A DNA stretch of 64,000 nt, from NCBI RefSeq assembly GCF_023656565.1, contig NZ_JAMOKG010000004.1:248001-312000 (forward strand), written 5' to 3'. The stretch is from Flavobacterium tyrosinilyticum. Its GTDB lineage: Bacteria > Bacteroidota > Bacteroidia > Flavobacteriales > Flavobacteriaceae. The notes beneath the pieces are model-generated. The model searched no databases. It saw nothing but the letters and a program-made list of their open reading frames with translations, and was not told the origin of the DNA. The position numbers were made by a program, and so were the translations under genes. Shown here one piece after another: positions 15,912 to 25,241 of the stretch; positions within the stretch are counted from its first letter, which is position 1; each line of letters begins with the position of its first letter.

Positions 15912-17048
15912 ATGAAAACTGTCATGTCCAAAAAAGCACTTTTTATTTTATTATTCTTATCCAGTTTTATTGGTTTCAGCCAAAGTTTAGCTTTATCTAA
16001 AGACGCTAAAATTAGCATTCTGACTTGTGGCCTTGGAAACGAAACGTATTCTTATTTCGGACATACAGGAATTAGAGTTTTAGATCCTGGAAACAATTTT
16101 GACGTTGTTTACAATTACGGAACTTTTGATTTTAGAACTCCAAATTTTGTTTTAAAGTTCGCAAAAGGAGATCTTCAATATTTTGCAACAGTACACTCTT
16201 ATGCAGATTTTTTTAATGAATATACTTATGAAAAAAGAAGTATTTATGAGCAGGAATTACTTATTCCTCAAGATTTAAAACAAAAACTTTTTGACCGATT
16301 AAATGCCGTTTTAGCTTCTGACGAGCGTTATTATACTTACAAATTTATCGATAAAAACTGCACTTCGATGGTTGTTGATGTGGTTAATAAAACTTTAGGC
16401 AGAAATGTAATTGCTAAAACAGAAGACACAGACAAAACCTATCGCTCTATTCTGTTTCCTTACTTTGATGGTCATTTCTACGATCAGTTGGGAACAAGTA
16501 TTATTTTTGGAACAAAAGTAGATCAAATGGGAACAAGAATTTTTCTTCCATTTGAATTAAAAAACAGTTTAGACCAAACTACTTTTCAAAATAAGCCTCT
16601 CGCTGCCAAAAGCAAAACGTTATTAGAATTCACAAAAGAGACTCCAAAATCTTTGTGGAATAACATCTATACCTATCTTTTTATCTTACTTTTTGTAATC
16701 TTCGCCAGAAACAAAACAGTCGATAAAATCTACTTTTTAATTTTATCTCTTATTGGAATATTCTTTGTTATTATGGGATTTTATTCTTTTCACCAAGAAC
16801 TAGCAATGAATTATAATGTATTATTATTCAGTCCGCTTTTATTGCTTTTAGTTTTGTTTTCCATTTTCAAAAACAAATTATGGACTTATCGTTTTTCATT
16901 AATCAACTTTATACTTTTAATGATCTACTTTTTGTTTTTGATTAACAAAGCGCATTTCTTTATCACTTTACCGTTGATCGTTACAAGCGGAGTGGTTTTA
17001 GTGCGAACAGCTATTCGCAACAAAAAACCAATTCCGATTATAATCTAA
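15912..17048 (+). CDS. DUF4105 protein, probable Lnb-type lipoprotein N-acyltransferase
   Basis: The 378-residue protein has an N-terminal signal or membrane segment and a periplasmic domain (about 25-225) with FGHTGIRV and DKNCTSMVVDV. It ends in four or five membrane segments from about residue 250. This layout is DUF4105, to which the recently reported Bacteroides lipoprotein N-acyltransferase Lnb belongs (from memory); the His of FGHTG and the Cys of KNCTS are the expected catalytic pair. If so, it would triacylate lipoproteins at the inner membrane. Met1 and Met5 are both possible starts. Several DUF4105 paralogues are common in Bacteroidota, so the specific function is not certain. Confidence 0.8.
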   Translation: MKTVMSKKALFILLFLSSFIGFSQSLALSKDAKISILTCGLGNETYSYFGHTGIRVLDPGNNFDVVYNYGTFDFRTPNFVLKFAKGDLQYFATVHSYADFFNEYTYEKRSIYEQELLIPQDLKQKLFDRLNAVLASDERYYTYKFIDKNCTSMVVDVVNKTLGRNVIAKTEDTDKTYRSILFPYFDGHFYDQLGTSIIFGTKVDQMGTRIFLPFELKNSLDQTTFQNKPLAAKSKTLLEFTKETPKSLWNNIYTYLFILLFVIFARNKTVDKIYFLILSLIGIFFVIMGFYSFHQELAMNYNVLLFSPLLLLLVLFSIFKNKLWTYRFSLINFILLMIYFLFLINKAHFFITLPLIVTSGVVLVRTAIRNKKPIPIII

Positions 17049-17054
17049 AAAATA

Positions 17055-18452
17055 TTATTGACCTCTGTAGAACAAAACCGTAGTAATGGTTTTGAAAGTG
17101 ATACTCAAATCAAGAAAAACACTTCTGTGCTTGATGTAGTATAGATCATATTGAAGTTTAATCAAACTCTCATCTATAGATTCTCCATAAGAATAATTAA
17201 CCTGCGCCCATCCTGTAAGTCCAGGCTTAATTACATGACGCGTTTCATAAAAAGGCATTACAGCTGCGATCTCCTCAACAAAGAAAGGGCGCTCAGGCCT
17301 TGGGCCAATTACGCCCATGTCTCCTTTTAAAACATTAATAAATTGAGGCAGTTCATCAATTCTTGACTTTCGCATAAATTTACCAAACGGAGTAACCCTT
17401 TTATCATTATGAACAGCAAAAACAGCTCCATTGGTTTCTGAATTCTCTGTCATAGTTCTAAACTTATAAATCTTAAAAATATCTCCATTTTTTCCTACTC
17501 TTTCTTGAGTATAAAAAAGGCTTCCTTTATTTGCAAAGATGTTGCAAAGAAAAATTATTGGTATAAAAACTAGTGATATTAATAGCCCCAAAATAGAGAA
17601 CATGATTTCTATAAGCCGAACAAAAGACAAATAAAGTTTATTGCTATTACTTCTGCTGAAAGGAAAAAATCTATAAAAATCTCTTTCTATATGATGAACA
17701 GGGATTCGTTGTGTCTTACTTTCGTAAACCTGAGTATATTCTCGTATAATAGCTCCTTTTTCTAACAAATGAAGCAATTGCTGATATAAATCTGGAGTGA
17801 TCCCATCTGTATTTTGAGAAGCAATAATGATTTCCGAAACATGATGTGTCAATACAAAATGTTCTAGGGCATCCTTCTTTATTTCTTTTACGTAATGAAA
17901 ATCTAGATTTTCATCTGCAACAGAATCGGAGTTTACAAAACCAATAATTTTATAATGCGGATCGACATTTTCTAATCCTAAAACTAATTCTTCAACTTCG
18001 CTTTGGTCACAAATCAAAACTACACTTTGAGAAAAACGATGAGAGGCTAGAAAGTAACAGTAAAACAAACGCCATATCAACAGGGTAATTAATATTGTAA
18101 AATAAAATATTAATATAACAAGCCTCTGTTTAGGCAATACAGGAGAAAGAATTGGTGTAAATAAATAAGCCAGAACAGTAGCACTTACAGTAAAAACGAC
18201 ATTCTGCAGAATCTGAAGCTGATTGCTTGCCACTTGTAAATTATAAATTTCAAAAATTACTCCGAAAATATAAAGATAGGCAATTAGTAAAAGAATACTC
18301 AGTGAGCTGTGAATATCGAACTCAAAATAATGATAGTCGAATATTGAGCTCAATAGATATAACGCTGATAAAATAAAAATAGCATCGAAAGAAAGGAGCA
18401 ATATCTTCCTCTCCGAAATTTCGAAATGCATTTTCTTTTTTGAGAACATCAT
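17055..18452 (-). CDS. Polyprenyl-phosphate glycosyl-1-phosphate transferase (WcaJ-type sugar transferase)
   Basis: This enzyme starts a glycan by moving a hexose-1-phosphate from a nucleotide sugar to undecaprenyl phosphate. The 465-residue protein has four N-terminal membrane segments, a CoA-binding-like middle domain (about 140-240), a re-entrant hydrophobic helix near 280 and the catalytic domain. The latter shows YKFRTM, RKSRIDELPQFINVLKGDM, GPRPE and KPGLTGWAQVNY. The full-length layout matches WcaJ/WbaP relatives more than small PglC types. It is the last gene of the minus-strand locus, has its own promoter at 18482 and ends six bases from the convergent DUF4105 gene with no evident terminator. 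Confidence 0.93.
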   Translation of the reverse strand: MMFSKKKMHFEISERKILLLSFDAIFILSALYLLSSIFDYHYFEFDIHSSLSILLLIAYLYIFGVIFEIYNLQVASNQLQILQNVVFTVSATVLAYLFTPILSPVLPKQRLVILIFYFTILITLLIWRLFYCYFLASHRFSQSVVLICDQSEVEELVLGLENVDPHYKIIGFVNSDSVADENLDFHYVKEIKKDALEHFVLTHHVSEIIIASQNTDGITPDLYQQLLHLLEKGAIIREYTQVYESKTQRIPVHHIERDFYRFFPFSRSNSNKLYLSFVRLIEIMFSILGLLISLVFIPIIFLCNIFANKGSLFYTQERVGKNGDIFKIYKFRTMTENSETNGAVFAVHNDKRVTPFGKFMRKSRIDELPQFINVLKGDMGVIGPRPERPFFVEEIAAVMPFYETRHVIKPGLTGWAQVNYSYGESIDESLIKLQYDLYYIKHRSVFLDLSITFKTITTVLFYRGQ

Positions 18453-18481
18453 TTGTAGGTTTTAATTGGGTTAGGGCAAAG

Positions 18482-18489
18482 CAAATGTA
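18482..18489 (-). promoter_or_regulatory. Likely promoter of the terminal sugar transferase
   Basis: On the minus strand TACATTTG fits TAnnTTTG and lies 30 bases before the ATG at 18452, in a 61-base gap. It suggests that this transferase can be expressed apart from the long upstream transcript. Confidence 0.5.
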
Positions 18490-18513
18490 TCGCAAAAAAA
18501 TATAACTAATCTA

Positions 18514-19854
18514 TTAATTTTCTGTTTCTTCTGGAATTTTAACCTGAACAGAAAGTAAGCATAATGCATATACAAAAGCTGGGGCTGCCGTTCGCATTGC
18601 CGCGTGGTTAATTGTTAAAAGCCAAAAAATAAAGAATGACAGAAAATATAAATGTTCCTTATTATTTAAGTATAGAAAAAATGGTACTGTAAAAAGAATT
18701 AAAAAGGCTACAAGCCCAAAAACCCCATGTTCGGCAAGTAATCTTGTTATTTCGTTATGTGAAGCCACTTCTGCACCTAATTCTTCTGCCCTTTTCGATT
18801 TGCTAAGTCCTGCTCCAATTCCTAAAAAAGGATTATCCATAAAAAGCTTTATTTCTATATCCATAATCTCTTCTCTTCCCCCTAGACGGTCTTTTTTCTC
18901 ACGTCCTAAAGCATCTTTATTAGCGTAGCGTTTCTCAATTAGCCCTCTTGTCTGAAAAGAACTGTATGTCCAAATTCCTAAACTTAGGAGTCCTGTTAAA
19001 ACAACTATTAAACTTACTTTACTTTTTCCTCTTGCATTAGAAAAATAATAAAGTAAAAATAAAAGAGAGACAATCATTCCTACTGCAGTGATAATACCTC
19101 CTCTCGAAAAAGTAACAATACCTCTATAACTTATGAAAACAAACAACATAGAATTAATAAGAAACTCTAATTTAGATTTTGAGAATAAAATTAACTGTGT
19201 AAAGAATATAAACATTCCTAGCCCCAATATTGTCGAGACCTGGTTAGGTCCAAAGCCTCCAGATGTTTCAAAATTTGATTGTGTTCCTGTTACAACGTCT
19301 TTAATGCTTGGGGAATATAAAAACAGATATATGGTTGTGGAAATTATTGGAAATCCCATGGTTATTAAGATTCCTCTTAGGGTATCAAATTCTATCTTTC
19401 TTCTATACATGTAAATTGAACAAATAGCTATGCAAAATGGCCCTGATAAATTAAAAAACAAAGCTTTTTTTATGTCAATACTATTTCCAGCTTCTAGAGT
19501 TGTAACGAAAATAGCTGGAATCAATAATAATATAAACATTAAATATATTAATGCATTTTTTGAGAAATTACTATAAATCATTCCATATATAATAAAAAAC
19601 ATCACCGAAAACTTTACATACTCATTGTTCAAGTTTCCGCCTGTCATTCGCAAAAAAACCTCTGCACCTACTAAATAAGCACTTATAAAAAGCACTTCAT
19701 TGTTTTTGTTTTTACTTTTATGGACAATTACACATCCTATAACAAAAATTAATATAGCGTATATCTTTGATAAAAAAGGAGCAGCAAAAATGATTAATGC
19801 CAGTAATGCATGAAAAACTATTACAAATAAATAACTAACTCTTGTGTTTTTCAT
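18514..19854 (-). CDS. O-antigen ligase/polymerase family membrane protein (Wzy_C)
   Basis: With the ATG at 19854 the product has 446 residues and 10-12 membrane segments. The Wzy_C signature is in the large periplasmic loop near the C terminus: NPFLGIGAGLSKSKRAEELG, followed by ASHNEITRLLAEHGVFGL. Family members either ligate O-antigen to lipid A core (WaaL), polymerise repeat units (Wzy) or attach glycans to proteins, and sequence alone does not decide. A TTG at 19875 in the same frame overlaps the upstream gene and is less likely. The gap to the preceding gene is then 10 bases. Confidence 0.88.
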   Translation of the reverse strand: MKNTRVSYLFVIVFHALLALIIFAAPFLSKIYAILIFVIGCVIVHKSKNKNNEVLFISAYLVGAEVFLRMTGGNLNNEYVKFSVMFFIIYGMIYSNFSKNALIYLMFILLLIPAIFVTTLEAGNSIDIKKALFFNLSGPFCIAICSIYMYRRKIEFDTLRGILITMGFPIISTTIYLFLYSPSIKDVVTGTQSNFETSGGFGPNQVSTILGLGMFIFFTQLILFSKSKLEFLINSMLFVFISYRGIVTFSRGGIITAVGMIVSLLFLLYYFSNARGKSKVSLIVVLTGLLSLGIWTYSSFQTRGLIEKRYANKDALGREKKDRLGGREEIMDIEIKLFMDNPFLGIGAGLSKSKRAEELGAEVASHNEITRLLAEHGVFGLVAFLILFTVPFFLYLNNKEHLYFLSFFIFWLLTINHAAMRTAAPAFVYALCLLSVQVKIPEETEN

Positions 19855-19864
19855 TATAACATAT

Positions 19865-20953
19865 TTATTCTGCAAAAGTAAGTAAAGATTCTAACCATAT
19901 CATATACTCTTCTAAAATTGATTTTTCACTAAAATTTTTATTCACAAAAGAATTCAAATGCTCTCCCAACAATTTTCTGGTATCTTTCTCTTCTATTAAT
20001 TTCTGAACTGAATTTACAAACTGGCTTAGATTATTTGAGTCAATAATCAAACCTTGTTTAACCGAAGGAATAACCTTTGAAATTTCACCAACATTTGTTG
20101 CTACTACAGGCAAATTAGCAAATCCATATTCTAAAATAGCTAAAGGCAAACCCTCTGAAAAAGAAGTTAAAACTGCAATTTCGCACTGTTGCAACAAATC
20201 TTTAATATTATTTACTGCCCCATAAAAAAATACTGTTTCAGAAAGCTCCTGGTCTTGTACCTTTTCTAATAGATGAGCACTATAGGTATCATTAAAATCT
20301 TTACCAACCAAGTGAAAAGTCCATTCTGGAAATCTTCGATGAATTTCTATTGCCCCATTAATAAGTAAGTCATGGTTCTTTTGAGGACGTAAATTTGCTA
20401 CGCAAATTATTCTTTGACCATCTTTCCCTTTCAATCGGAAACTTTTTAAAGAAATAGCTGGTTCAACTATAAAATTAGGTAAGTAGATAATATTTTGGCA
20501 ATTCAAATAGGTTCGAGCCCATTCTTTTAGAGCATCATTTACAGAAATAATCCCTAAAAAGAGAAAAGATGAAAATTTTAATATTATATTTTTTCTTAAT
20601 GTAAGATTCTGTGAAACTCCATAATGATCATGCCAGACTACTTTAAGCTTTGGCATTGTCAATTTCACTAAAATGGCAGTAAAAAAAGAAGAACTATGTG
20701 TATGAATCAGTTCGACATTATTTTTCTTGATATAATTTCTTAACCTAAAAATTGCATTTAAATCTAGAGCAGATTTTTTTTCCAAAAATGAATAAACAAC
20801 TTTTTGATTTAAATAATCTAAAAGCAAACCTTCATGTCTTGTTGCAATTAATCCTGAAAATTCAATTTTGTCAGCAAGAGAATTTGCATAGTTTACAGCC
20901 ATACGTTCTGCACCACCAACCTCTAAGGAATCAATAATCTGTACAATTCTCAT
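19865..20953 (-). CDS. Glycosyltransferase family 4
   Basis: The 362-residue GT-B enzyme opens with IIDSLEVGGAERMAVNYANS, the usual acceptor-side glycine loop of GT4. It has the donor-side FSEGLPLAILEYGFANLPVVA near residue 280, with the E-x7-E type pair for the nucleotide sugar. No membrane segment is present, so it should act on the cytoplasmic face of the inner membrane. It is overlapped by four bases by the upstream GT4 gene (ATGA) and was surely co-translated with it. Donor and acceptor are unknown. Confidence 0.9.
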   Translation of the reverse strand: MRIVQIIDSLEVGGAERMAVNYANSLADKIEFSGLIATRHEGLLLDYLNQKVVYSFLEKKSALDLNAIFRLRNYIKKNNVELIHTHSSSFFTAILVKLTMPKLKVVWHDHYGVSQNLTLRKNIILKFSSFLFLGIISVNDALKEWARTYLNCQNIIYLPNFIVEPAISLKSFRLKGKDGQRIICVANLRPQKNHDLLINGAIEIHRRFPEWTFHLVGKDFNDTYSAHLLEKVQDQELSETVFFYGAVNNIKDLLQQCEIAVLTSFSEGLPLAILEYGFANLPVVATNVGEISKVIPSVKQGLIIDSNNLSQFVNSVQKLIEEKDTRKLLGEHLNSFVNKNFSEKSILEEYMIWLESLLTFAE

Positions 20954-22068
20954 TTTATCAGCAATTTTGCAATTTCTTTCTCAAATACTTCTGTTGTAAA
21001 ATTGCGTGACCATTCCATTGCTAATTGGCTTTTCTTTAAAAAAATATTTTCACTTATCATTAAATCCTCTATCTGTTCTGCATCTTTGATTAAATTCATT
21101 TCAAGCAGAATACCTCTTTGACCCAAATCAAGCATATAAGGCACACATGAAACTTTGGTGGCTATTGGAATACATCCCCAAAACATTCCTTCTGCTATGG
21201 CTTTTGGCCAGCCTTCACTTTTTGACGGCAAAATTACAAAATGACTTTTTTGATACGCTTTTTTTAAAGTTCCCTTATCTTGATTTCCTTTTAAAAAAAT
21301 ATATTGCTCTAAATTATTCTCCCTTATGTAATTTTCAAGAGAATTTCTTTCCTCACCATCTCCATATAATTCTAATTTAACATTATGGCCAATTTTTATT
21401 AATTTTTCAATCAATTTTACAGCATATAAAGGTCTTTTTCCTATCATCAAACTTCCTACAAAAAGAAATCTATAACATGAATCAACCTTGCTTTTGTCAA
21501 TTACCAATTTTTCTGAATTAGAATAGGTAGCCGTAAAAAAGGGTTTAATATTTTTAGATTGATTATTCCAATCACCATAAACTAAAACTGTCATGTTTTT
21601 GGTCAAGAAAGTATTTTTCAACAAATACTTCTGCAGGTTATATGTCCAAGGCTGCTGGCTACTTGGATCCCAATTACCCGCGTATTTAGCAGTTTTTATT
21701 TTATTCGGAAATAGAATCTGAACAAAACAAGCAACTAATCCCATATTACCGGGACATCTTAAATGGATGTGATCTGCTTTTTTCATTTCCATATAAATAT
21801 ACCAAAAGATAATTGGCAACTTAAAAATAGAAACTATTCTACTTTTTAATGATACAAAACTAAAATCGGGAACATTTTTTAATTTTACATTATCAAACTG
21901 ATAAGATAAATCAATAGGTAAAATATTTCCATTTTTTAATGGCGCAACAATTGTTACTTCATCTACATACTTCAACCAAATATTCATTTCCCCAATATAT
22001 GGTCCATAACCAAAATATTGATTCTCTTTATAAATATGATTGACATGTGTTATTATTAAAAAATTCAT
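20950..22068 (-). CDS. Glycosyltransferase family 4
   Basis: The 372-residue GT-B protein starts MNFLIITHVNHI and has the donor motif SEGWPKAIAEGMFWGCIPIA near residue 285, plus a glucosyl-transferase-like FVGSLMIGKRPLYAVKLIEKL at about 205. The N-terminal half is typical of lipopolysaccharide GT4 enzymes that lack the GGAE loop. It overlaps the following GT4 gene by four bases. A 141-base gap (22069-22209) lies upstream, with only a weak 7-bp hairpin and no promoter I would defend. Confidence 0.88.
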   Translation of the reverse strand: MNFLIITHVNHIYKENQYFGYGPYIGEMNIWLKYVDEVTIVAPLKNGNILPIDLSYQFDNVKLKNVPDFSFVSLKSRIVSIFKLPIIFWYIYMEMKKADHIHLRCPGNMGLVACFVQILFPNKIKTAKYAGNWDPSSQQPWTYNLQKYLLKNTFLTKNMTVLVYGDWNNQSKNIKPFFTATYSNSEKLVIDKSKVDSCYRFLFVGSLMIGKRPLYAVKLIEKLIKIGHNVKLELYGDGEERNSLENYIRENNLEQYIFLKGNQDKGTLKKAYQKSHFVILPSKSEGWPKAIAEGMFWGCIPIATKVSCVPYMLDLGQRGILLEMNLIKDAEQIEDLMISENIFLKKSQLAMEWSRNFTTEVFEKEIAKLLIK

Positions 22069-22209
22069 TCTATTCTTTCTATTAATCTTAAAACAACTTT
22101 TTAGGCATTAAATATTTGTAAAATATTTAAGCTTTTCTATGCTTATAATCTCATTTACTCTTTTAACAAATGCATTACAAAGTCTATAATGTAAAACTTT
22201 GTTTTCATT

Positions 22210-23205
22210 TTACCTTTTAGGTTTATTTAAAACTAAGCTAAAGCATCCAAAAATGCGGCCAACTGTTTCTGTAAAAGCTGCTTTTTTTTGAGTTCCATTA
22301 ATCACATTTGTAAATCGTATCAAGATCAATAAAAACGTAATAGCATTCCATTTCAAACGATCTTTCAAAATTGGATTAGGATTTTTTGTTCTCCAAACAT
22401 ACCATCCATTCCTAACTACCATTTTGCCATACTTAAATTGATTGGGTCTTCCAGCAGGGTCATGATAGTGTTTTAGCTTCGCTCCTGTATTTAAATATAA
22501 TTTCCCTTTTTTTGCCAATCTTAAGCAGAAATCTGCGTCTTCATATAAACCATAACCTTCAAAATAAGTTGAAAATGAAAACTCTTCAAACACCGATTTT
22601 CTAAAAGATGAAACACCCCCCATCAATTGTTCGCTTTCATAGATCTTTCCGCTTGGAGGTAAAAAGCCTATACTTCTTCCATGAGAAAAATTAGGAGAAA
22701 AACCTGGAGGAGTATTACTGTCCAAATTCATTCTTTTTCTAAGTACAAAACGGCTTCCATCTTTTCTTTTCCATCCATCATAATAAAATTCATTAATCTT
22801 AAATTTATAATTTTCAGGAATTATGTCCCATTTTACTTCATTAGAAATATAACCGCCTACACCCAAAGCTTCTGGAAATAAAAGATATGTATTTAATAAA
22901 TTTTGAAAATAATCCGGTTCAAGAACAATATCATCATCCAAAAAACATACAATGGCAATTGTTTGATCTAATTTGGAAATTCCATAATTCCGTTGTTTTG
23001 TTAGTCCTCTTTCCTCTTCAGAAACTAAAAAATATTTTAGTTTTTTGAAATTGTGACTTTCTATAGCAAGTTTTGTTTTGTCATTAATTGATCCATCAAT
23101 AATCAAAATTTCATCTGGATATAATATTTGCTTCTGAACTGATTTTAACAATTTCACTAATGGCCCAGGGCGCATATAGGTACAAATAATCAAAGAGAAC
23201 TTCAT
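22210..23205 (-). CDS. Glycosyltransferase family 2
   Basis: The 331-residue GT-A protein begins with FSLIICTYMRPGPLVKLLKS and has the DDD metal site in IVCFLDDDIVLEPDYF (about 88-104), then GGVSSFRKSVFEEF and YEDADFCLRLAKKGKL (acceptor-loop ED). A short C-terminal hydrophobic stretch near 290-305 may tether it to the membrane. It overlaps the upstream exostosin-like gene by four bases. The sugar it transfers is not known. Confidence 0.9.
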   Translation of the reverse strand: MKFSLIICTYMRPGPLVKLLKSVQKQILYPDEILIIDGSINDKTKLAIESHNFKKLKYFLVSEEERGLTKQRNYGISKLDQTIAIVCFLDDDIVLEPDYFQNLLNTYLLFPEALGVGGYISNEVKWDIIPENYKFKINEFYYDGWKRKDGSRFVLRKRMNLDSNTPPGFSPNFSHGRSIGFLPPSGKIYESEQLMGGVSSFRKSVFEEFSFSTYFEGYGLYEDADFCLRLAKKGKLYLNTGAKLKHYHDPAGRPNQFKYGKMVVRNGWYVWRTKNPNPILKDRLKWNAITFLLILIRFTNVINGTQKKAAFTETVGRIFGCFSLVLNKPKR

Positions 23206-24227
23206 TTTTTTCTCAAATATTCGTTACTAATTTGAATAAAATAATCTATTCGGTTTAATTTATCTAAAACGAGCTTTCGATTATTTTTTTGAATTTGTTT
23301 AATTTCTAACTCAGTTCTTGAAGAATGAAAAGTAATTAAATCTTGAATTATAGAATTTTCTGAAACTATTAAAGAGTGTTGCTCCCAATCAATTTGATCT
23401 TCTAGCGGTAATTTTACATCTGTGTCAATTAAAACTGGAATTCTTCCCATAATTAAAGCTTCATAGAAACGAACTGAGAAGTTTCCATTACCTCTTAAAC
23501 AAAAAACATATAGATTATTTTGGATATTATTAAAAAACTCTAATGTAGAATCTTCTTTAGAGCCAGCATTTTTATCTCTTGCTCTATATTTATTCCTAAA
23601 AATAAAATTACTTTCAATTTTACCTTCTTTTGATATTTTCGTCAAAAACTGAAACCTCTTCCATCCCGAAGGATAAAATGGATGATAATCTTCAGGATTT
23701 TTTAGTATTGTATTAATTAAATTTCTTTGGGCAAATAATAAAAATTCTTTAGTAAGTTTTAATAAAGAGCCATTCGCATTTCCTACAAATCCGATATTTG
23801 GCTTCTCACTTTTCGACAATGCAAAAAAGTCATTTTTTAGTATTCGATTATAGGGATCTAAAATAAATGACGGCAAAATATTATCTGAAGAAGTAAGCTT
23901 TGATTTAAAACCTCCTAAACGAAAGGTTGTCACATTTGGCTTATTTACACTAAATCCGAAATCTCCTGCAGCATAGACCCAAACCTGAATTTTATATTTT
24001 GATACGTCTTCAATCCAATTATTTAGAAAATTATTTTTATCCTCTTTCACAAAAGAAACAACATCTACAGGAAAAACTGCAATATCTGCCAACGATAAGG
24101 AATCTGTAAAAGAAAAATTTTCCATCGCTTTTTCATTTGGAGCATAAACCAAATCAAAAAGCAGAGGAAAAACTCTTTTCCTATTTTCTGGAGTTAAAAA
24201 TTGATGTTCTGTATATATTCTAAGCAT
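23202..24227 (-). CDS. Exostosin-family (GT47-like) glycosyltransferase
   Basis: The 341-residue protein carries the exostosin C-terminal signature, YVFCLRGNGNFSVRFYEALI followed by MGRIPVLIDTD, preceded by NIGFVGNANGS. These match the donor-binding part of GT47-type transferases known from heparan and plant wall synthesis and increasingly seen in bacterial surface loci. The N-terminal half (IYTEHQFLTPENRKRVFPLL) is the usual variable acceptor part. No membrane segment is seen. Four-base overlap with the following GT2 gene indicates coupling. Confidence 0.82.
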   Translation of the reverse strand: MLRIYTEHQFLTPENRKRVFPLLFDLVYAPNEKAMENFSFTDSLSLADIAVFPVDVVSFVKEDKNNFLNNWIEDVSKYKIQVWVYAAGDFGFSVNKPNVTTFRLGGFKSKLTSSDNILPSFILDPYNRILKNDFFALSKSEKPNIGFVGNANGSLLKLTKEFLLFAQRNLINTILKNPEDYHPFYPSGWKRFQFLTKISKEGKIESNFIFRNKYRARDKNAGSKEDSTLEFFNNIQNNLYVFCLRGNGNFSVRFYEALIMGRIPVLIDTDVKLPLEDQIDWEQHSLIVSENSIIQDLITFHSSRTELEIKQIQKNNRKLVLDKLNRIDYFIQISNEYLRKK

Positions 24228-24244
24228 GTTTTAGCAAAATCTTT

Positions 24245-25195
24245 TCAATTTATTATTCTTTTAAATTTAGTGTCTCCTATGATTGCTGCATATTTTGAAA
24301 AACTACTATGGTACATTTGGTTCATTTTTACCAAAAAAACACAATCACTATCCACTAAAAAATAAAAATCAATAAATGTTTTACAATGATAATCAATATC
24401 TGAACTGTCATTTTCTAAATGCTTTGGCACCCCACTTAAAGTCTTATATTTAGTATTTAGTCTAACATAATTTAAAAAGAATTCACTATCAGAAAACACA
24501 TACACAATCTTGTCAAGATATTGTTTTACTTCATTATCAATTGCCTTTATAACTTTCTGAGCCAGATCTAATTTTTCTTTTTCATTTAAAATTGTTTTTG
24601 TCGTATCTGTAAAATCCCCCATAAGAGTGGTAAACCTAGTATGAAATGCTATTCTAGGACCAGAATGAAGAACATCTAATTTATTCTGTAAGTACTCTGA
24701 TGTTTTAAACAAATTATTGTAGTTATTTCTCCAGATCTCATTTATTTCGTTTTCATTTTTGTCGGGATAAAATCCTGATAAATAATCCACATTACAGTAG
24801 ACAAAAAAAGTTTTTGCTTTCGATTTTTCAAAAAAATGGAGAGGTGCTGTTTTAAAGTCATTAATTAAATAGACAATCTTAGAATTAAAAAAATTGTATT
24901 TTAATTCTTCTTCTTTTATAATCCAATCCACTAAATTTGGTTCTAAAAAACTGGTTAGTTCAAACGGATGCTTAAAAAAGATTTTAAATTCATAATCTAA
25001 AATTTTAGAAATTTCATATAAAGAAATTATTCCTTTTAATCGATCTACTAATCCTCCATGTGGTACATTGCCATCAAAACAGACAATAATTCTTCTTTTT
25101 GGTTGTACACTAGAAAAATCATTTTTTTTAGAATAAAATTTTAGTAGAATAAAATGCTTATAAAGACGTGCAATTTGTTTTCTAATTAACTTCAT
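24245..25195 (-). CDS. Putative glycosyltransferase with fucosyltransferase-like (GT-B) features
   Basis: I do not recognise a named family for this 316-residue protein. Its opening strand IIVCFDGNVPHGGLVDRLKG resembles the glycine-rich start of NodZ/O-fucosyltransferase-type GT-B enzymes. The middle has PRIAFHTRFTTLMGDF (an H-x-R like donor motif) and the end shows FIDFYFLVDSDCVFLVKMNQ followed by YHSSFSKYAAIIG, like the final D..l...SsFS..A segment of fucosyltransferases. GDP-fucose is made by gmd and fcl of this locus, which would suit. It is placed among glycosyltransferase genes with short gaps. The assignment is inference from motif order. Confidence 0.6.
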   Translation of the reverse strand: MKLIRKQIARLYKHFILLKFYSKKNDFSSVQPKRRIIVCFDGNVPHGGLVDRLKGIISLYEISKILDYEFKIFFKHPFELTSFLEPNLVDWIIKEEELKYNFFNSKIVYLINDFKTAPLHFFEKSKAKTFFVYCNVDYLSGFYPDKNENEINEIWRNNYNNLFKTSEYLQNKLDVLHSGPRIAFHTRFTTLMGDFTDTTKTILNEKEKLDLAQKVIKAIDNEVKQYLDKIVYVFSDSEFFLNYVRLNTKYKTLSGVPKHLENDSSDIDYHCKTFIDFYFLVDSDCVFLVKMNQMYHSSFSKYAAIIGDTKFKRIIN

Positions 25196-25241
25196 ATAAT
25201 TTTAACTCTCTCTTTTTTTTTAATTCTAAACTATTGCATTC

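Noticed and set aside
17049..17054. Terminator between the convergent DUF4105 and sugar transferase genes
   Set aside because: Only six bases separate the stops and no stem is visible; any terminator must lie inside the opposite coding sequence.
19855..19875. TTG start for the O-antigen ligase family gene
   Set aside because: It overlaps the end of the preceding gene, and an ATG at 19854 lies directly before the first membrane segment.
22177..22202. Hairpin in the gap downstream of the GT2 gene at 22210
   Set aside because: The 7-bp stem has a 12-base loop and no following T tract, so it is too weak to call as a terminator.
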